This document shows positions 27,501 through 35,305 of a stretch of 64,000 nucleotides of DNA, piece by piece. This DNA is from Pseudomonadota bacterium. GTDB lineage: Bacteria; Pseudomonadota; Alphaproteobacteria; Rhizobiales; Xanthobacteraceae. The stretch covers positions 10,126-74,125 of the forward strand of contig JAEXYA010000011.1 in the NCBI GenBank assembly GCA_023451825.1, written 5' to 3'. Every line of letters starts with the position of its first letter. Position 1 is the stretch's first letter. Position numbers and translations under genes: made by a program. The notes beneath the pieces are model-generated. The model worked only from the letters and a program-made list of their open reading frames with translations. It was not told the DNA's origin and did not search any database.

Positions 27501-27664
27501 CTGGCGCCCGGCAGCGTCGCGGTCACCGCAATGGTCGGGAAGTCAACCTTGGGAAGTGCCGAGACCGGCAGCAGGCGAAAACCGAAAATGCCGAAAGCGA
27601 TGATCGTCGCCGTGATGAGCGTGGTCATCACCGGGCGACGGATGCAGATCTCCGAAAGGGTCAT
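24536..27664 (-). CDS. RND multidrug efflux permease (HAE1 family)
   Basis: A 1042-residue inner-membrane proton antiporter. Starts MTLSEICIRRPVMTTL, the standard RND entrance; the TM4 proton-relay Asp pair lies in VGFVVDDAIVMLEN near residue 400, and two large periplasmic loops separate the halves. It resembles MdtB/MdtC/MuxB pumps. It starts 3 nt after the adaptor gene. No outer-membrane factor gene is adjacent, so a TolC-like protein from elsewhere is needed. Confidence 0.93.
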   Translation of the reverse strand: MTLSEICIRRPVMTTLITATIIAFGIFGFRLLPVSALPKVDFPTIAVTATLPGASADTMAASVAGVIERQLSTIAGISSMSSSSSQGTTQITIQFDLNRSIDAAALDVQTALTIAQRRLPIEMTIPPSFRKVNPGDFPVLFVALSSSTLPLSAVNEFGDITIGQALSQIPGVAQVLIYGTQKFAIRVQADPEAAAARGLSLEDIRTAVSRANSSTPVGTLNGPKQDISLQASGQMTKAADYSQIVVAWRNGSPVKLNEVAKIYDAVENDKVGTWLNGERAIVLAIQKQPDANTVAVVDAVRERLPSLRAQIPASVEVNMMMDRSISVREAVADVEETLLIAVVLVIIVIFLFLRSASATFIPALAVPISILGTCAVMYMLDYSINNMTLLAMTLSVGFVVDDAIVMLENIVRHIERGMQPFEAALKGAREIGFTIISITFSLIAVFIPVLLMGGIVGRVFREFAVTISVAIVVSGFVSLTLTPMLCARVLRAHDPNHKENIVLRLFERMFAAWLRAYEWSLDRVLAYKSVMLAVTLATLAGTVWLYMIVPKGFFPQEDTGFLTGITEAATDTSFEAMKARQAALVDVLKSDPAVEYINSTVGSGGPNATANYGRLFVALKPKKEREAAPIVMARLRQKATAVPGLQAFFQSIQNLNIGGRPSKSQYQYVLQSSDTEQLYRLAPEMREAISKVPGLLDVTTDLYIKNPQMTVDIDREKAAVYGITVDQVRNQLYNAFGARQIGTIYTPTNDYQIILEAQPQFRVDPSDLSKLYMKTSANQTIPLSAVAKLVPTVGPLQINHQGQQPAVTISFNLQPGYSLGYAVDQITKIESDSKLPVTIATGFSGTAQVFQDSLRGQGVLILAAVFAAFVILGILYESFIHPITIISGLPSAGIGAILTLMLFKMEMSVIAMIGIVMLVGIVKKNAIMMVDFALERRRVGLSAEHAIREAALLRFRPIMMTTFAAIFGTLPIAIGAGAGAELRQPLGVAVVGGLCLSQLLTLYITPVIYIYLDRIDIKLKRKLQPQIVDDEQDGRPRVVAAE

Positions 27665-27667
27665 GGC

Positions 27668-28792
27668 TTACGCCCCGGCTTTGCGCTTGCGGGGCTCGAC
27701 CTGCGTGCCCTGGGTCAACAGCAGTTGACCATCCACCACCACTTCTTCATTGCCCGACAGCCCGGTGGTGATCACCGACTGGCCCTGGAAGGTGCGATCG
27801 ACCTCGACCGGCTGGATCTGCGCTTTGCCGTCCTTCACGACAAACACGAAGTTCCCGGTCTGGCTGCGCTGCACGGCGACGGTCGGCACCGTGACGCCGT
27901 CCTCGACGCGAATGATGAGCTTGGTCTGAACCAGCGTGCCCGGCCAAAGGATCTCGCTGGCATTGTCCATGATCCCGCGCACGGTGACCATGCCGGTCGT
28001 GGAGTCCACCGTGTTCTCGATCATCGCAACTTTGCCGGTCTCCGACCGCTCGCTGTTCGGAATGGTTGCGATCACTCTGGTGGTGCCGGCCGTCATGGCA
28101 TCGCGGAGATCGGCGAGCAGGCGCTGCGGGATCGTGAAAGTCACATAGACCGGCGCCATCTGGTTGATGGTCGCGAGCGGCGCCGTGTCCGCCGGGCGGA
28201 CGAAATTGCCGACTTTCACATTGGCAGCGCTGATCCGGCCCGAAAACGGCGCCTTGATGATCGTATAGCTCTTCTGGACCTTGAGGTTGTCGAGCATCGA
28301 CTGGTCGGCCTTGATGGTGCCGGCCAGAATGTCGGTCTGGGTCTTGGCGTTATCGAGACTGACCTGGGTCGTTGCGCCCTTCCCGATCAGGTCGGCGAAA
28401 CGGCGGACGTCACGCTCCGCTCCCGCAAGCTGGGCCTGGTCCTTGGCCAGCGTGCCCTCCGCCTGTTCGATCTGAGCGTCGATTTGGCGCGAATCGAGCG
28501 TGAAGAGGAGATCGCCTTCGTTGACCTTGGCGCCATCTTGGAAATGGACGGAAACAATCGTGGTCTCGAGGCGGGACTTGAGGGCCACCGAGGAAATCGG
28601 CGTCACCATCCCAATGGCATCGACATCGACCGGCACCGGCTTGCGCTCGGCTTTTGCAAGCTCCACGGCGACAACACGCGCCCTCGCCTGAGTCGGGGCC
28701 TTGTCGCCGCCCATCCAGAGGGATCGCGTGGCATAGCCAGCGACGGCGACGCCTGCGAGGACAACAAGAGCGGTCAGCGTGCGTTTCTTCAT
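27668..28792 (-). CDS. RND efflux periplasmic adaptor (membrane fusion protein)
   Basis: A 374-residue MFP with an N-terminal membrane anchor (LTALVVLAGVAVAGYA), barrel-sandwich halves near residues 60-90 (VHFQDGAKVNEGDLLF) and 180-205 (IKAPFSGRISAANVKVGNFV), an alpha-hairpin between them, and beta-barrel and membrane-proximal domains after. It links the RND pump downstream to an outer-membrane channel. Divergent from xth across 180 nt. Confidence 0.93.
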   Translation of the reverse strand: MKKRTLTALVVLAGVAVAGYATRSLWMGGDKAPTQARARVVAVELAKAERKPVPVDVDAIGMVTPISSVALKSRLETTIVSVHFQDGAKVNEGDLLFTLDSRQIDAQIEQAEGTLAKDQAQLAGAERDVRRFADLIGKGATTQVSLDNAKTQTDILAGTIKADQSMLDNLKVQKSYTIIKAPFSGRISAANVKVGNFVRPADTAPLATINQMAPVYVTFTIPQRLLADLRDAMTAGTTRVIATIPNSERSETGKVAMIENTVDSTTGMVTVRGIMDNASEILWPGTLVQTKLIIRVEDGVTVPTVAVQRSQTGNFVFVVKDGKAQIQPVEVDRTFQGQSVITTGLSGNEEVVVDGQLLLTQGTQVEPRKRKAGA

Positions 28793-28972
28793 GTGGCCTT
28801 CGTCACCTGGTGCAGTCTTTTGGTCGAAGCTCGGGTGTCGCCCCCCGTATCCGTCCCCGGCTGTTTTTCTCGGCGCCTGTGCGCTTTAGGGTTAAAGCGT
28901 ATCATGACGCTGCGGGGGATGGTATGCCACCGCAACGCAATTTTGCCATTGTTGTTACCGGAATCCCATCGG

Positions 28973-29764
28973 ATGAGAATAGCCACCTGGAACGTGAATT
29001 CGGTCCGCCAGCGTCTGGATCATCTGCTGATCTGGCTCAAGGAATGCCAGCCGGACATCGTCTGCCTGCAAGAAATCAAATGCATGGACGACGCCTTCCC
29101 GCGGGAGCCTATCGAGGCACTCGGTTACAACGTCGTGACCCACGGCCAGAAGACGTTCAACGGCGTCGCCCTGCTGTCAAAATTTCCGCTGGATGAAGCT
29201 ACCCCTCGCCTCGCCGGCGACGATCTCGACGAGCACGCCCGTTTCATCGAGGGCGTGGTGTCGCTCAAATCCGGCGTCGTCCGCGTCGCCTGCCTGTATC
29301 TGCCAAACGGCAATCCGGTCGAGACGGAAAAATACCCCTATAAGCTGCGGTGGATGGAGCGGCTGCGCGAATTCACTAAATTGCGCCTGAAGACCGAGGA
29401 GCCACTGATCCTCGCTGGCGACTTCAATGTGATCCCCCATGCCCGCGATGTTCACAATCCCGCGGCCTGGATCAACGACGCGCTGTTCAAGCCGGAGACC
29501 CGCGAGAGCTTCCAGTCCCTGCTCGGCCTCGGCATGACCGACGCGCTGCGCGCCGTGACGGACGAACCCGGCCAGTACACGTTCTGGGATTATCAGGCCG
29601 GCGCTTGGCAGAAAAACTGGGGCATCCGCATCGACCATCTGCTGCTTTCGCCGCAGGCCAGCGACAAGCTCATTGATGTCGGCATCGACAAATATGTCCG
29701 CGCCTGGGAGAAGCCGAGCGACCACGTTCCGGTCTGGGTCGATCTCGATCTGGAAGCGGCCTGA
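28973..29764 (+). CDS. xth: Exodeoxyribonuclease III
   Basis: 263 residues from the ATG at 28973 (MRIATWNVNSVRQRL); the frame runs on upstream as an antisense shadow of the adaptor gene. Active-site motifs of the ExoIII/APE1 fold are all present: WNVNS, LQEIK (metal-binding Glu), LAGDFNV and a C-terminal SDHVPVWVD. It cleaves DNA at abasic sites and removes 3' blocks in base excision repair. Confidence 0.95.
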   Translation: MRIATWNVNSVRQRLDHLLIWLKECQPDIVCLQEIKCMDDAFPREPIEALGYNVVTHGQKTFNGVALLSKFPLDEATPRLAGDDLDEHARFIEGVVSLKSGVVRVACLYLPNGNPVETEKYPYKLRWMERLREFTKLRLKTEEPLILAGDFNVIPHARDVHNPAAWINDALFKPETRESFQSLLGLGMTDALRAVTDEPGQYTFWDYQAGAWQKNWGIRIDHLLLSPQASDKLIDVGIDKYVRAWEKPSDHVPVWVDLDLEAA

Positions 29765-29954
29765 CGGAGCGACCATTGGGCGTTTGAGCGAAGCCTGATC
29801 CGCCCCGCGGCTACGCGCTCCACTTCCTAACGCACCGCAGCATCAAATCTTCCCACTTCGCGCCATATCACTTGGGACGGAGCCCCACACCCTATGGTTT
29901 AATCACACGCACTGGCTGACTTGATCGCAATGCCGTCTCGGGAAGCTGAGTGTC

Positions 29955-30716
29955 ATGACATCGATCGACCGTGCGAACATCGTCCTGCCTCGGCAACCCG
30001 CACCAGAGCGCGACGTCCTGCTGTTGTGGATGATCTTCACCGGTCTGTCCGTCTTCGCTTTCACGCTTCTATGGCGATACGGCCTGATCCATTTGATGAT
30101 CGCGTCCGACCGCACTTATATTTCGAGCCTGATCGGCGCGCTCTATATCGTCACCTGCTGCCACTGCTTCCTGCGCACCCGCGCGATCGCCCGTGAAGGC
30201 GCCGCAGCTATGCGCTGTCATGCGTTGCTGAGTTCAGCCGAAGGCACCCTCGCACTGAGCAACGATCGGCGATCACTGCCGGACGGCATGGTCGCCGACC
30301 ACATTCGCAATCTCGTGACCAAAGCCAATGCGCAGGGCGGCGGCCGGATCGACCAGACGCTGATGCTCCGAGCGCTGGCAGACCGACTGCGCGGTTCCAA
30401 TGGGTTTGGCGCCTTCGCATCCGATACACTGATGAAGCTCGGCCTGCTCGGAACGATCGTCGGCTTCATCATCATGCTGGCGCCTGTCGCGACCCTCGAC
30501 GCCGCCGACAAGGCTGCGATGCGCGCATCCATGGGCTTGATGAGCGATGGCATGGCGGTGGCCATGTACACGACGCTGGTGGGGCTGATCGGATCAATCC
30601 TTGTCCGCATTCAATATTACATGCTCGATGCCGCGACCCAGCGTGTGTTTTCCGATGCCGTGCTGCTGACCGAAACGCGGGTCACGCCGGTTCTGGAAGC
30701 GCGCCATGACCGATGA
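29955..30716 (+). CDS. MotA/TolQ/ExbB-like proton-channel protein
   Basis: A 253-residue membrane protein with four helices: about 24-46, 55-72, 157-180 and 198-222. The third carries LGLLGTIVGFIIML, the TolQ/ExbB/MotA signature, and the fourth starts SDGMAVAMYTTLVGLIGSI, also conserved. Such proteins form pentameric proton channels that power a partner in the periplasm. It is not TolQ itself: no tolR, tolA or tolB follows. It overlaps the next gene by 11 nt. Confidence 0.82.
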   Translation: MTSIDRANIVLPRQPAPERDVLLLWMIFTGLSVFAFTLLWRYGLIHLMIASDRTYISSLIGALYIVTCCHCFLRTRAIAREGAAAMRCHALLSSAEGTLALSNDRRSLPDGMVADHIRNLVTKANAQGGGRIDQTLMLRALADRLRGSNGFGAFASDTLMKLGLLGTIVGFIIMLAPVATLDAADKAAMRASMGLMSDGMAVAMYTTLVGLIGSILVRIQYYMLDAATQRVFSDAVLLTETRVTPVLEARHDR

Positions 30717-31380
30717 TTTCGGCCTCTATCCGCGCGAGGAAAACTTCGATCCGCTCGGCGTCATGCTATTCAAGGCGCTGCAGGTGATCGCCTTCCTGTT
30801 CTTTATCGCCCTGCTCGCCGTATCCCCCGACTCCAAGGACGGCAAGATCGATTCAAAAGCCGAGTTCATCATCACGATGGACTGGCCCGACAATCACCCC
30901 GATGATTTCGATTTGTTCGTGCAGGATCCCATCGGCAATATCGCATGGTACCGGCATCGCGAAGCTGGCTTCCTCACACTGGATCGGGACGATCGCGGCG
31001 GCGCCAACAATTTCATTACCGTCAACGGCAAGAAGATCGCCTCGGCGATCCGCGAGGAAATCGTGACTGTCCGCGGCATCGTGCGCGGCGAATACACCGT
31101 CAATGTCTCGCATTTCGCGGCAACGACGGGTGAGCCTGTGCCCGTCAAAATCAAGGTGCAGAAGCTCAATCCGACAGCGCAGGTCGTGTTCGACGACAAA
31201 GTAATCCTCGATCACACCGGCCACGAGCGCACCGCCGTGCGGTTCTGGCTCGACGGCGAAGGCAAGGTCATCGATGTCCAGCAGCGCCACAAATCCCTGC
31301 TGGAAACCTTTCGCAACGCGCGCGCCAATGGCGCAGATCTCGATCCCAAGACCGGCGTGAGGATGCCGCGCCGTGAGTAA
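30706..31380 (+). CDS. Single-span membrane protein with periplasmic beta domain, partner of the proton-channel protein
   Basis: A 224-residue protein: short cytoplasmic tail, one helix at about 19-39 (FKALQVIAFLFFIALLAV), then an exported domain with TMDWPDNHPDDFDLFVQDP and GEYTVNVSHFA, suggesting a beta-sandwich. The topology equals TolR/ExbD/MotB, and an Asp at residue 15, at the helix entrance (FDPLG), sits where those proteins have their proton-binding Asp; this is inference. No OmpA-like or TolR C-terminal domain is seen, so the output domain is different. The start overlaps the gene before, the end the gene after (8 nt). Confidence 0.7.
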   Translation: MTDDFGLYPREENFDPLGVMLFKALQVIAFLFFIALLAVSPDSKDGKIDSKAEFIITMDWPDNHPDDFDLFVQDPIGNIAWYRHREAGFLTLDRDDRGGANNFITVNGKKIASAIREEIVTVRGIVRGEYTVNVSHFAATTGEPVPVKIKVQKLNPTAQVVFDDKVILDHTGHERTAVRFWLDGEGKVIDVQQRHKSLLETFRNARANGADLDPKTGVRMPRRE

Positions 31381-31978
31381 CAGCCAGCAATCGATGGTGT
31401 TGGTCCTGTCCGTGGGTTACGCGCTGATCGGCGCGCTGTTGCTCATGATCCTGGTCTATGCGCGTCTCGGCTGGCGCCTGAAGGCGACCGTCGTGATCGT
31501 CGTCAGCGCCTTCTACATCGCAAGTTTCATCGGCGTGCGTGGCCTGCTCGGCTGGGCGAGCATCGACACGCTGCCGCCCCGCTTCAAGTTGCTGCACGCA
31601 CGGATCGTGGAGCCGCACGCGCTGGCCGGCGATCCCGGCTCGATCTATTTGTGGGTGGAAACGCTGGATGACGACAATCGTCCCAGCGGCATTCCGCGCG
31701 CGTTTCGCATTCCTTATAGCGAAAAACTCGCGGAGAAGACCGACAGGGCCGTCAGCGAAATCTCGGCGGGACATCCGCAGGGTGGACGCGCGGCCGATTA
31801 CGGCAGCGGCCAGGGTGGCCTGCTGGATGCCGCGCGGGAATACATTACGCCGAGCATGATCATGGAAACGTCAGGCGGCGATCCTTCGACCGGCGGTGGA
31901 CCAGTCGCTCCGCAAAGCGCGGGCGAAGCCGTGTCGTTTACCCCGCTGCTGCCGCCACGCATGCCACCGAAGGATTAG
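31373..31978 (+). CDS. Two-helix membrane protein, third gene of the proton-channel operon
   Basis: 201 residues with helices at about 8-30 and 36-60, then a soluble part containing YLWVETLDDDNRPSGIPRAFRIPY and a Gly/Pro/Ser-rich tail ending LLPPRMPPKD. I recognise no family. Overlaps the preceding gene by 8 nt, so the three are surely cotranslated and probably form one complex. It converges on the ExoR-like gene 26 nt away. Confidence 0.65.
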   Translation: MSNSQQSMVLVLSVGYALIGALLLMILVYARLGWRLKATVVIVVSAFYIASFIGVRGLLGWASIDTLPPRFKLLHARIVEPHALAGDPGSIYLWVETLDDDNRPSGIPRAFRIPYSEKLAEKTDRAVSEISAGHPQGGRAADYGSGQGGLLDAAREYITPSMIMETSGGDPSTGGGPVAPQSAGEAVSFTPLLPPRMPPKD

Positions 31979-32004
31979 CCGCAAATGGACTGGCGAACGC
32001 CGCC

Positions 32005-32817
32005 TCAGTCCCGCTTGCCCTGCACCCAGTGCTCGAGCATCTGCAGCGCCATGGCACGGTCGTCTTCCGAGGCCTTGGCAATCGCCTTGGCGTAGCTGTC
32101 GCGGATCCAGGTGTCTTCCGGACCGGCATTGTCGCGTGCCAGTGTCAGCCACATCAGGCCACGGGCCATCTGGCGCGGCAGCGCCTCGCCGTTGAACAGC
32201 ATCTGGCCAAGCAGCGCCTGCGCCTGATGCTGGCCCTTCTGCGCGGCAAGACCGAGCCAGCGGACGCCATATTTTGCGTCGCGCGGGGTGCCAATGCCCT
32301 TCAGATACAGGCGAGCCAGATCGTATTGGGCGTCGGCATTGCCGAAATAGGACGCGGCGTAAGAGAACATCTCGCGAGCGCGCTCGGCATCGACCTTGAT
32401 CTTCGAATTCGGAATACCGTCGAGATAGTAACGGCCTAGCGCCACGAACGCGTTAGCAACGATGGCGGCCTGCGGCGCCGACGGCGAATCCTCCGCATGG
32501 GCATTGGCGATGCGGCTGAAATATTCGAAAGCACGCAGATCGTCCTGCGCGACGCCGTTGCCGTCCGCATACATGCGGCCGAGCTTCCATTGGGCGATGG
32601 GATGGCCGCCCTCGGCAGCGTATTGCAGCGCGGTGAGCGAGTTATCGGGCTTGGCGACAGGCTTCCTCGCGACGGGAGCCGCAACGCCGGGCATTGCTGG
32701 GATCACCGACGGCGCGGCATCGCTGCCACCGACCGGCGAGCCGTCAAATGCCAAGGCAGGCCCGGCCGCAATGGCCGCGCTCCAGGCAAACGCAACGAAA
32801 ACGAGACGCTCAAACAT
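32005..32817 (-). CDS. ExoR-like exported Sel1-repeat protein
   Basis: About 270 residues from MFERLVFVAF (ATG ending at 32817; an ATG two codons earlier, at 32823, is possible). A signal peptide ends near ALA|FD. Sel1/TPR repeats follow: AAEGGHPIAQWKLGRMYADG, YDLARLYLKG, and HQAQALLGQMLFNGE. Length and repeat sequence resemble ExoR of Sinorhizobium, the periplasmic inhibitor of the ExoS/ChvI two-component system that controls exopolysaccharide and motility. No exoS or chvI is nearby. The assignment as true ExoR is likely, not certain. Confidence 0.75.
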   Translation of the reverse strand: MFERLVFVAFAWSAAIAAGPALAFDGSPVGGSDAAPSVIPAMPGVAAPVARKPVAKPDNSLTALQYAAEGGHPIAQWKLGRMYADGNGVAQDDLRAFEYFSRIANAHAEDSPSAPQAAIVANAFVALGRYYLDGIPNSKIKVDAERAREMFSYAASYFGNADAQYDLARLYLKGIGTPRDAKYGVRWLGLAAQKGQHQAQALLGQMLFNGEALPRQMARGLMWLTLARDNAGPEDTWIRDSYAKAIAKASEDDRAMALQMLEHWVQGKRD

Positions 32818-32823
32818 CCGCAT

Positions 32824-33614
32824 GACTATGGTTCTCAAGGTCGCCGCCCGAAAAGCTGGCGCCCGCAATGGCAAATCTGGTTTGTCGCGCGAAAATATTA
32901 TGCAAACCGGTCCCGCCATTGGTCGCGCAGCCAGCCCCATTGGACGTGCGCGCATCCGATCTGCGGTCGGTCAACTTTCCGTTAGAAATAGGGGCATGGA
33001 ACGAGGTGACGGTGAACAACGCGTCTATGACGTGATTCCCTTTCAATCCAACGACAGCGCCAACGGCGGCGAATTCGTCGGCAGAACGCGAAACGTCCTG
33101 GTGGGAATGTCGGGTCACGGCCTTCGGGTTCTCCGCAATCATCCGGCCCGCGTCGGCAGAGCCTTGCGGGACGTCCTGATCGAGCATTGTCGTTGTCAGC
33201 AACGGGATGCTGACAATGTCCGGTATGTCTTTGACGGCATCACGGCCGACTGAGTGCAAACCGGCGGCAAATGGAGTCTTTTTGAAGATTTCGTGATGTG
33301 CGGACACATCGGACGTAACGAACGGTCGATGCAGGCCGACCGCCTCGTGGCGCCCCTGCAAAAGCGGCTTGATGTTCGTGCCGACGTCCATTGCGAACCT
33401 GGTGTCTCAGGCCGCTCCAAGGATCCGGGATATCCCTCTGACATCCCGCCGATCTGGAGCACGCCCGCCTTCTGGCTGACGAGACATGATCTCACGAAGG
33501 CGTGTGGCCAAATAGCGGCGGCTGCGTATCCCACCGCTTGACAAGGTTAAATGCTGGGGAACCGTGGCAAATGAGCAACAGGCGTTGCACCAGGGCAACC
33601 GCGGCGCCGCGGCT
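32824..33614. other. About 790 nt without a confident gene
   Basis: Several frames are open on both strands here; the best is an 85-codon frame at 32996-33253 on the plus strand, opposite a minus-strand frame that is open from 33391 to 32810. None has a recognised motif, signal peptide or clear ribosome-binding site, and they overlap one another. It may be a decayed gene or long intergenic DNA. Confidence 0.4.
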
Positions 33615-33715
33615 GCAGGATGGGTTGACCGGAGCCGAAACCCATCGCTTTTCGTTTTTGCAAGTTCGGGCGGGTTTTCGCTCCGGCGCTCACGCGCCTT
33701 CGCTCAGCCCACCCC
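33615..33715. repeat. Hairpin intergenic repeat, GGATGGGTT subtype (diverged copy)
   Basis: CAGGATGGGTTGACCGGAGCCGAAACCCATCG on the left and GGTTTTCGCTCCGGCGCTCACGCG...CTCAGCCCACC on the right. Lies at the 3' end of lpdA. Confidence 0.65.
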
Positions 33716-33738
33716 AACGCTCCGCCCTGTGGGCTCGC

Positions 33739-35157
33739 TTACGTATTCAGGACCCGGCCATAGGCGTCGAGCACGGCTTCCTTCATCGTCTCCGAGATGG
33801 TCGGATGCGGAAAGATGGTGTGGAACAGCTCTTCCTCGGTCGTCTCCAGGTTCATGGCGACGACAAAACCCTGGATCATCTCGACGACTTCGGCGCCGAC
33901 CATGTGCGCGCCGAGCAGTTGGCCGGTCTTCTTGTCGAAGATCACCTTCACCATGCCCTGGTCCTCGCCCTGGGCGATGGCCTTGCCATTGGCGACGAAC
34001 GGAAAGCGGCCGACGCGGATGTCCTTGCCGGCTTCCTTGGCCTTGGCTTCGGTGAGGCCGACGGATGCGATCTGTGGGTGGCAATAGGTGCAGCCCGGGA
34101 TCAGCGTCTTGTCCATGCCGTGCGGGTTCATGCCCTTGATGGCCTCGACGCAGATCACGCCCTCATGCTCGGCCTTGTGCGCCAGCATCGGGGGACCGGC
34201 GACGTCGCCGATGGCATAGATGCCCGGGACGTTGGTCTTGCCGTGCTTGTCGATGACGATGCAGCCGCGCTCGGTCTTCACGCCGAGCTTCTCCAGGCCG
34301 AAGCCTTCGATATTCCCGACCACGCCGACCGCCGAGATGACGCGGTCGAATTCCTGCGTCACCGGCTTCTTGCCGTCGTCGATGGTGGCGACGACGCTGT
34401 CGGCCTTCTTGTCGAGTTTCGTCACCTTGGTATTGGCGAGCACCTTGATGCCCTGCTTCTCGAACTGTTTTCGCGCGAAGGCGGCGATCTCGGCGTCTTC
34501 CACCGGCAGGATCTGCGGCAGCACTTCGACCACGGTCACTTCCGCGCCGAAGGAGCGATAGAACGAGGCGAATTCGATACCGATGGCGCCGGAGCCGACC
34601 ACCAGCAGCGACTTCGGCATCTTGTCCGGGTTCATCGCCTCGAAATAGGTCCAGACCAGCTTCTTGTCGGGCTCGAGCCCCGGCAGCACGCGCGGGCGCG
34701 CGCCGGTGGCGACGATGATGTGTTTTGCGGTGTAGCTGCCCGCGCCCAGCGCGCCCTTCGGCGCCTCGGCCTGCGACTTTTTAACGGAGAACTTGCCGGG
34801 CGCCTCCAGCGTCGCCTCGCCCCAGATCACGGTGATCTTGTTCTTCTTCATCAAGAACTCGACGCCGCCATTGAGGCGCTTCACCACGCCGCGCGAGCGC
34901 GCGATGACGGCCTTGATGTCGAAGGAGATGTTGTCAGCGGAGAGGCCGTAATCCTTGGCGTGCTGGAAGGCGTGATACATTTCCGCCGAGCGCAGCAGCG
35001 CCTTGGTGGGGATGCAGCCCCAATTGTTGCAGATGCCGCCGAAATAGGCCTTTTCGACGATGGCCGTCTTGAAGCCGAGCTGCGCGGCACGAATGGCCGT
35101 CACATAGCCGCCGGGACCGGAGCCGATGACGACGACGTCGAAGGAATTGTCGGACAT
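33739..35157 (-). CDS. lpdA: Dihydrolipoamide dehydrogenase (E3)
   Basis: A 472-residue FAD/NAD flavoprotein: GSGPGGYVTAIRAAQ for FAD, redox-active Cys pair in CNNWGCIPTK, a second GSGAIGIEFASFYRSFG for NAD, and HAHPTISE-like FPHPTISE with the active-site His near the C-terminus. It reoxidises dihydrolipoyl groups of E2 in the pyruvate dehydrogenase complex whose other subunits lie just upstream. A 148-nt gap with a repeat separates it from pdhC. Confidence 0.95.
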   Translation of the reverse strand: MSDNSFDVVVIGSGPGGYVTAIRAAQLGFKTAIVEKAYFGGICNNWGCIPTKALLRSAEMYHAFQHAKDYGLSADNISFDIKAVIARSRGVVKRLNGGVEFLMKKNKITVIWGEATLEAPGKFSVKKSQAEAPKGALGAGSYTAKHIIVATGARPRVLPGLEPDKKLVWTYFEAMNPDKMPKSLLVVGSGAIGIEFASFYRSFGAEVTVVEVLPQILPVEDAEIAAFARKQFEKQGIKVLANTKVTKLDKKADSVVATIDDGKKPVTQEFDRVISAVGVVGNIEGFGLEKLGVKTERGCIVIDKHGKTNVPGIYAIGDVAGPPMLAHKAEHEGVICVEAIKGMNPHGMDKTLIPGCTYCHPQIASVGLTEAKAKEAGKDIRVGRFPFVANGKAIAQGEDQGMVKVIFDKKTGQLLGAHMVGAEVVEMIQGFVVAMNLETTEEELFHTIFPHPTISETMKEAVLDAYGRVLNT

Positions 35158-35201
35158 GGGTTACTCGCTTTTGCTTTGATGACGGAGCGCCTGACTCCCG
35201 G

Positions 35202-35286
35202 CCGTCATTGCGAGGAGCGAAGCGACGAAGCAATCCAGTCTTCGCTTGTCGCTTTCTGGATTGCTTCGCTGCGCTCGCAATGACGG
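35202..35286. repeat. Hairpin intergenic repeat, CGTCATTGCGAG type
   Basis: CCGTCATTGCGAGGAGCGAAGCG...CAATCCAG pairs with CTGGATTGCTTCGCTGCGCTCGCAATGACGG, a long inverted repeat widely seen in bacteria. It sits between pdhC and lpdA. Confidence 0.85.
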
Positions 35287-35305
35287 TGGAGGCGTTAGAG
35301 CGCCA

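Noticed and set aside
27725..28972. Upstream part of the frame leading into xth
   Set aside because: The stretch before the ATG at 28973 is antisense to the adaptor gene; xth homologues begin MRIATWNVNS.
29955..31978. Zorya-type defence or Tol-Pal or flagellar stator
   Set aside because: The channel protein fits the superfamily, but no ZorC/D/E, TolA/B/Pal or MotB-OmpA domain is present.
33502..35283. 593-residue plus-strand open frame across lpdA
   Set aside because: Antisense to lpdA, which has all E3 motifs on the minus strand.
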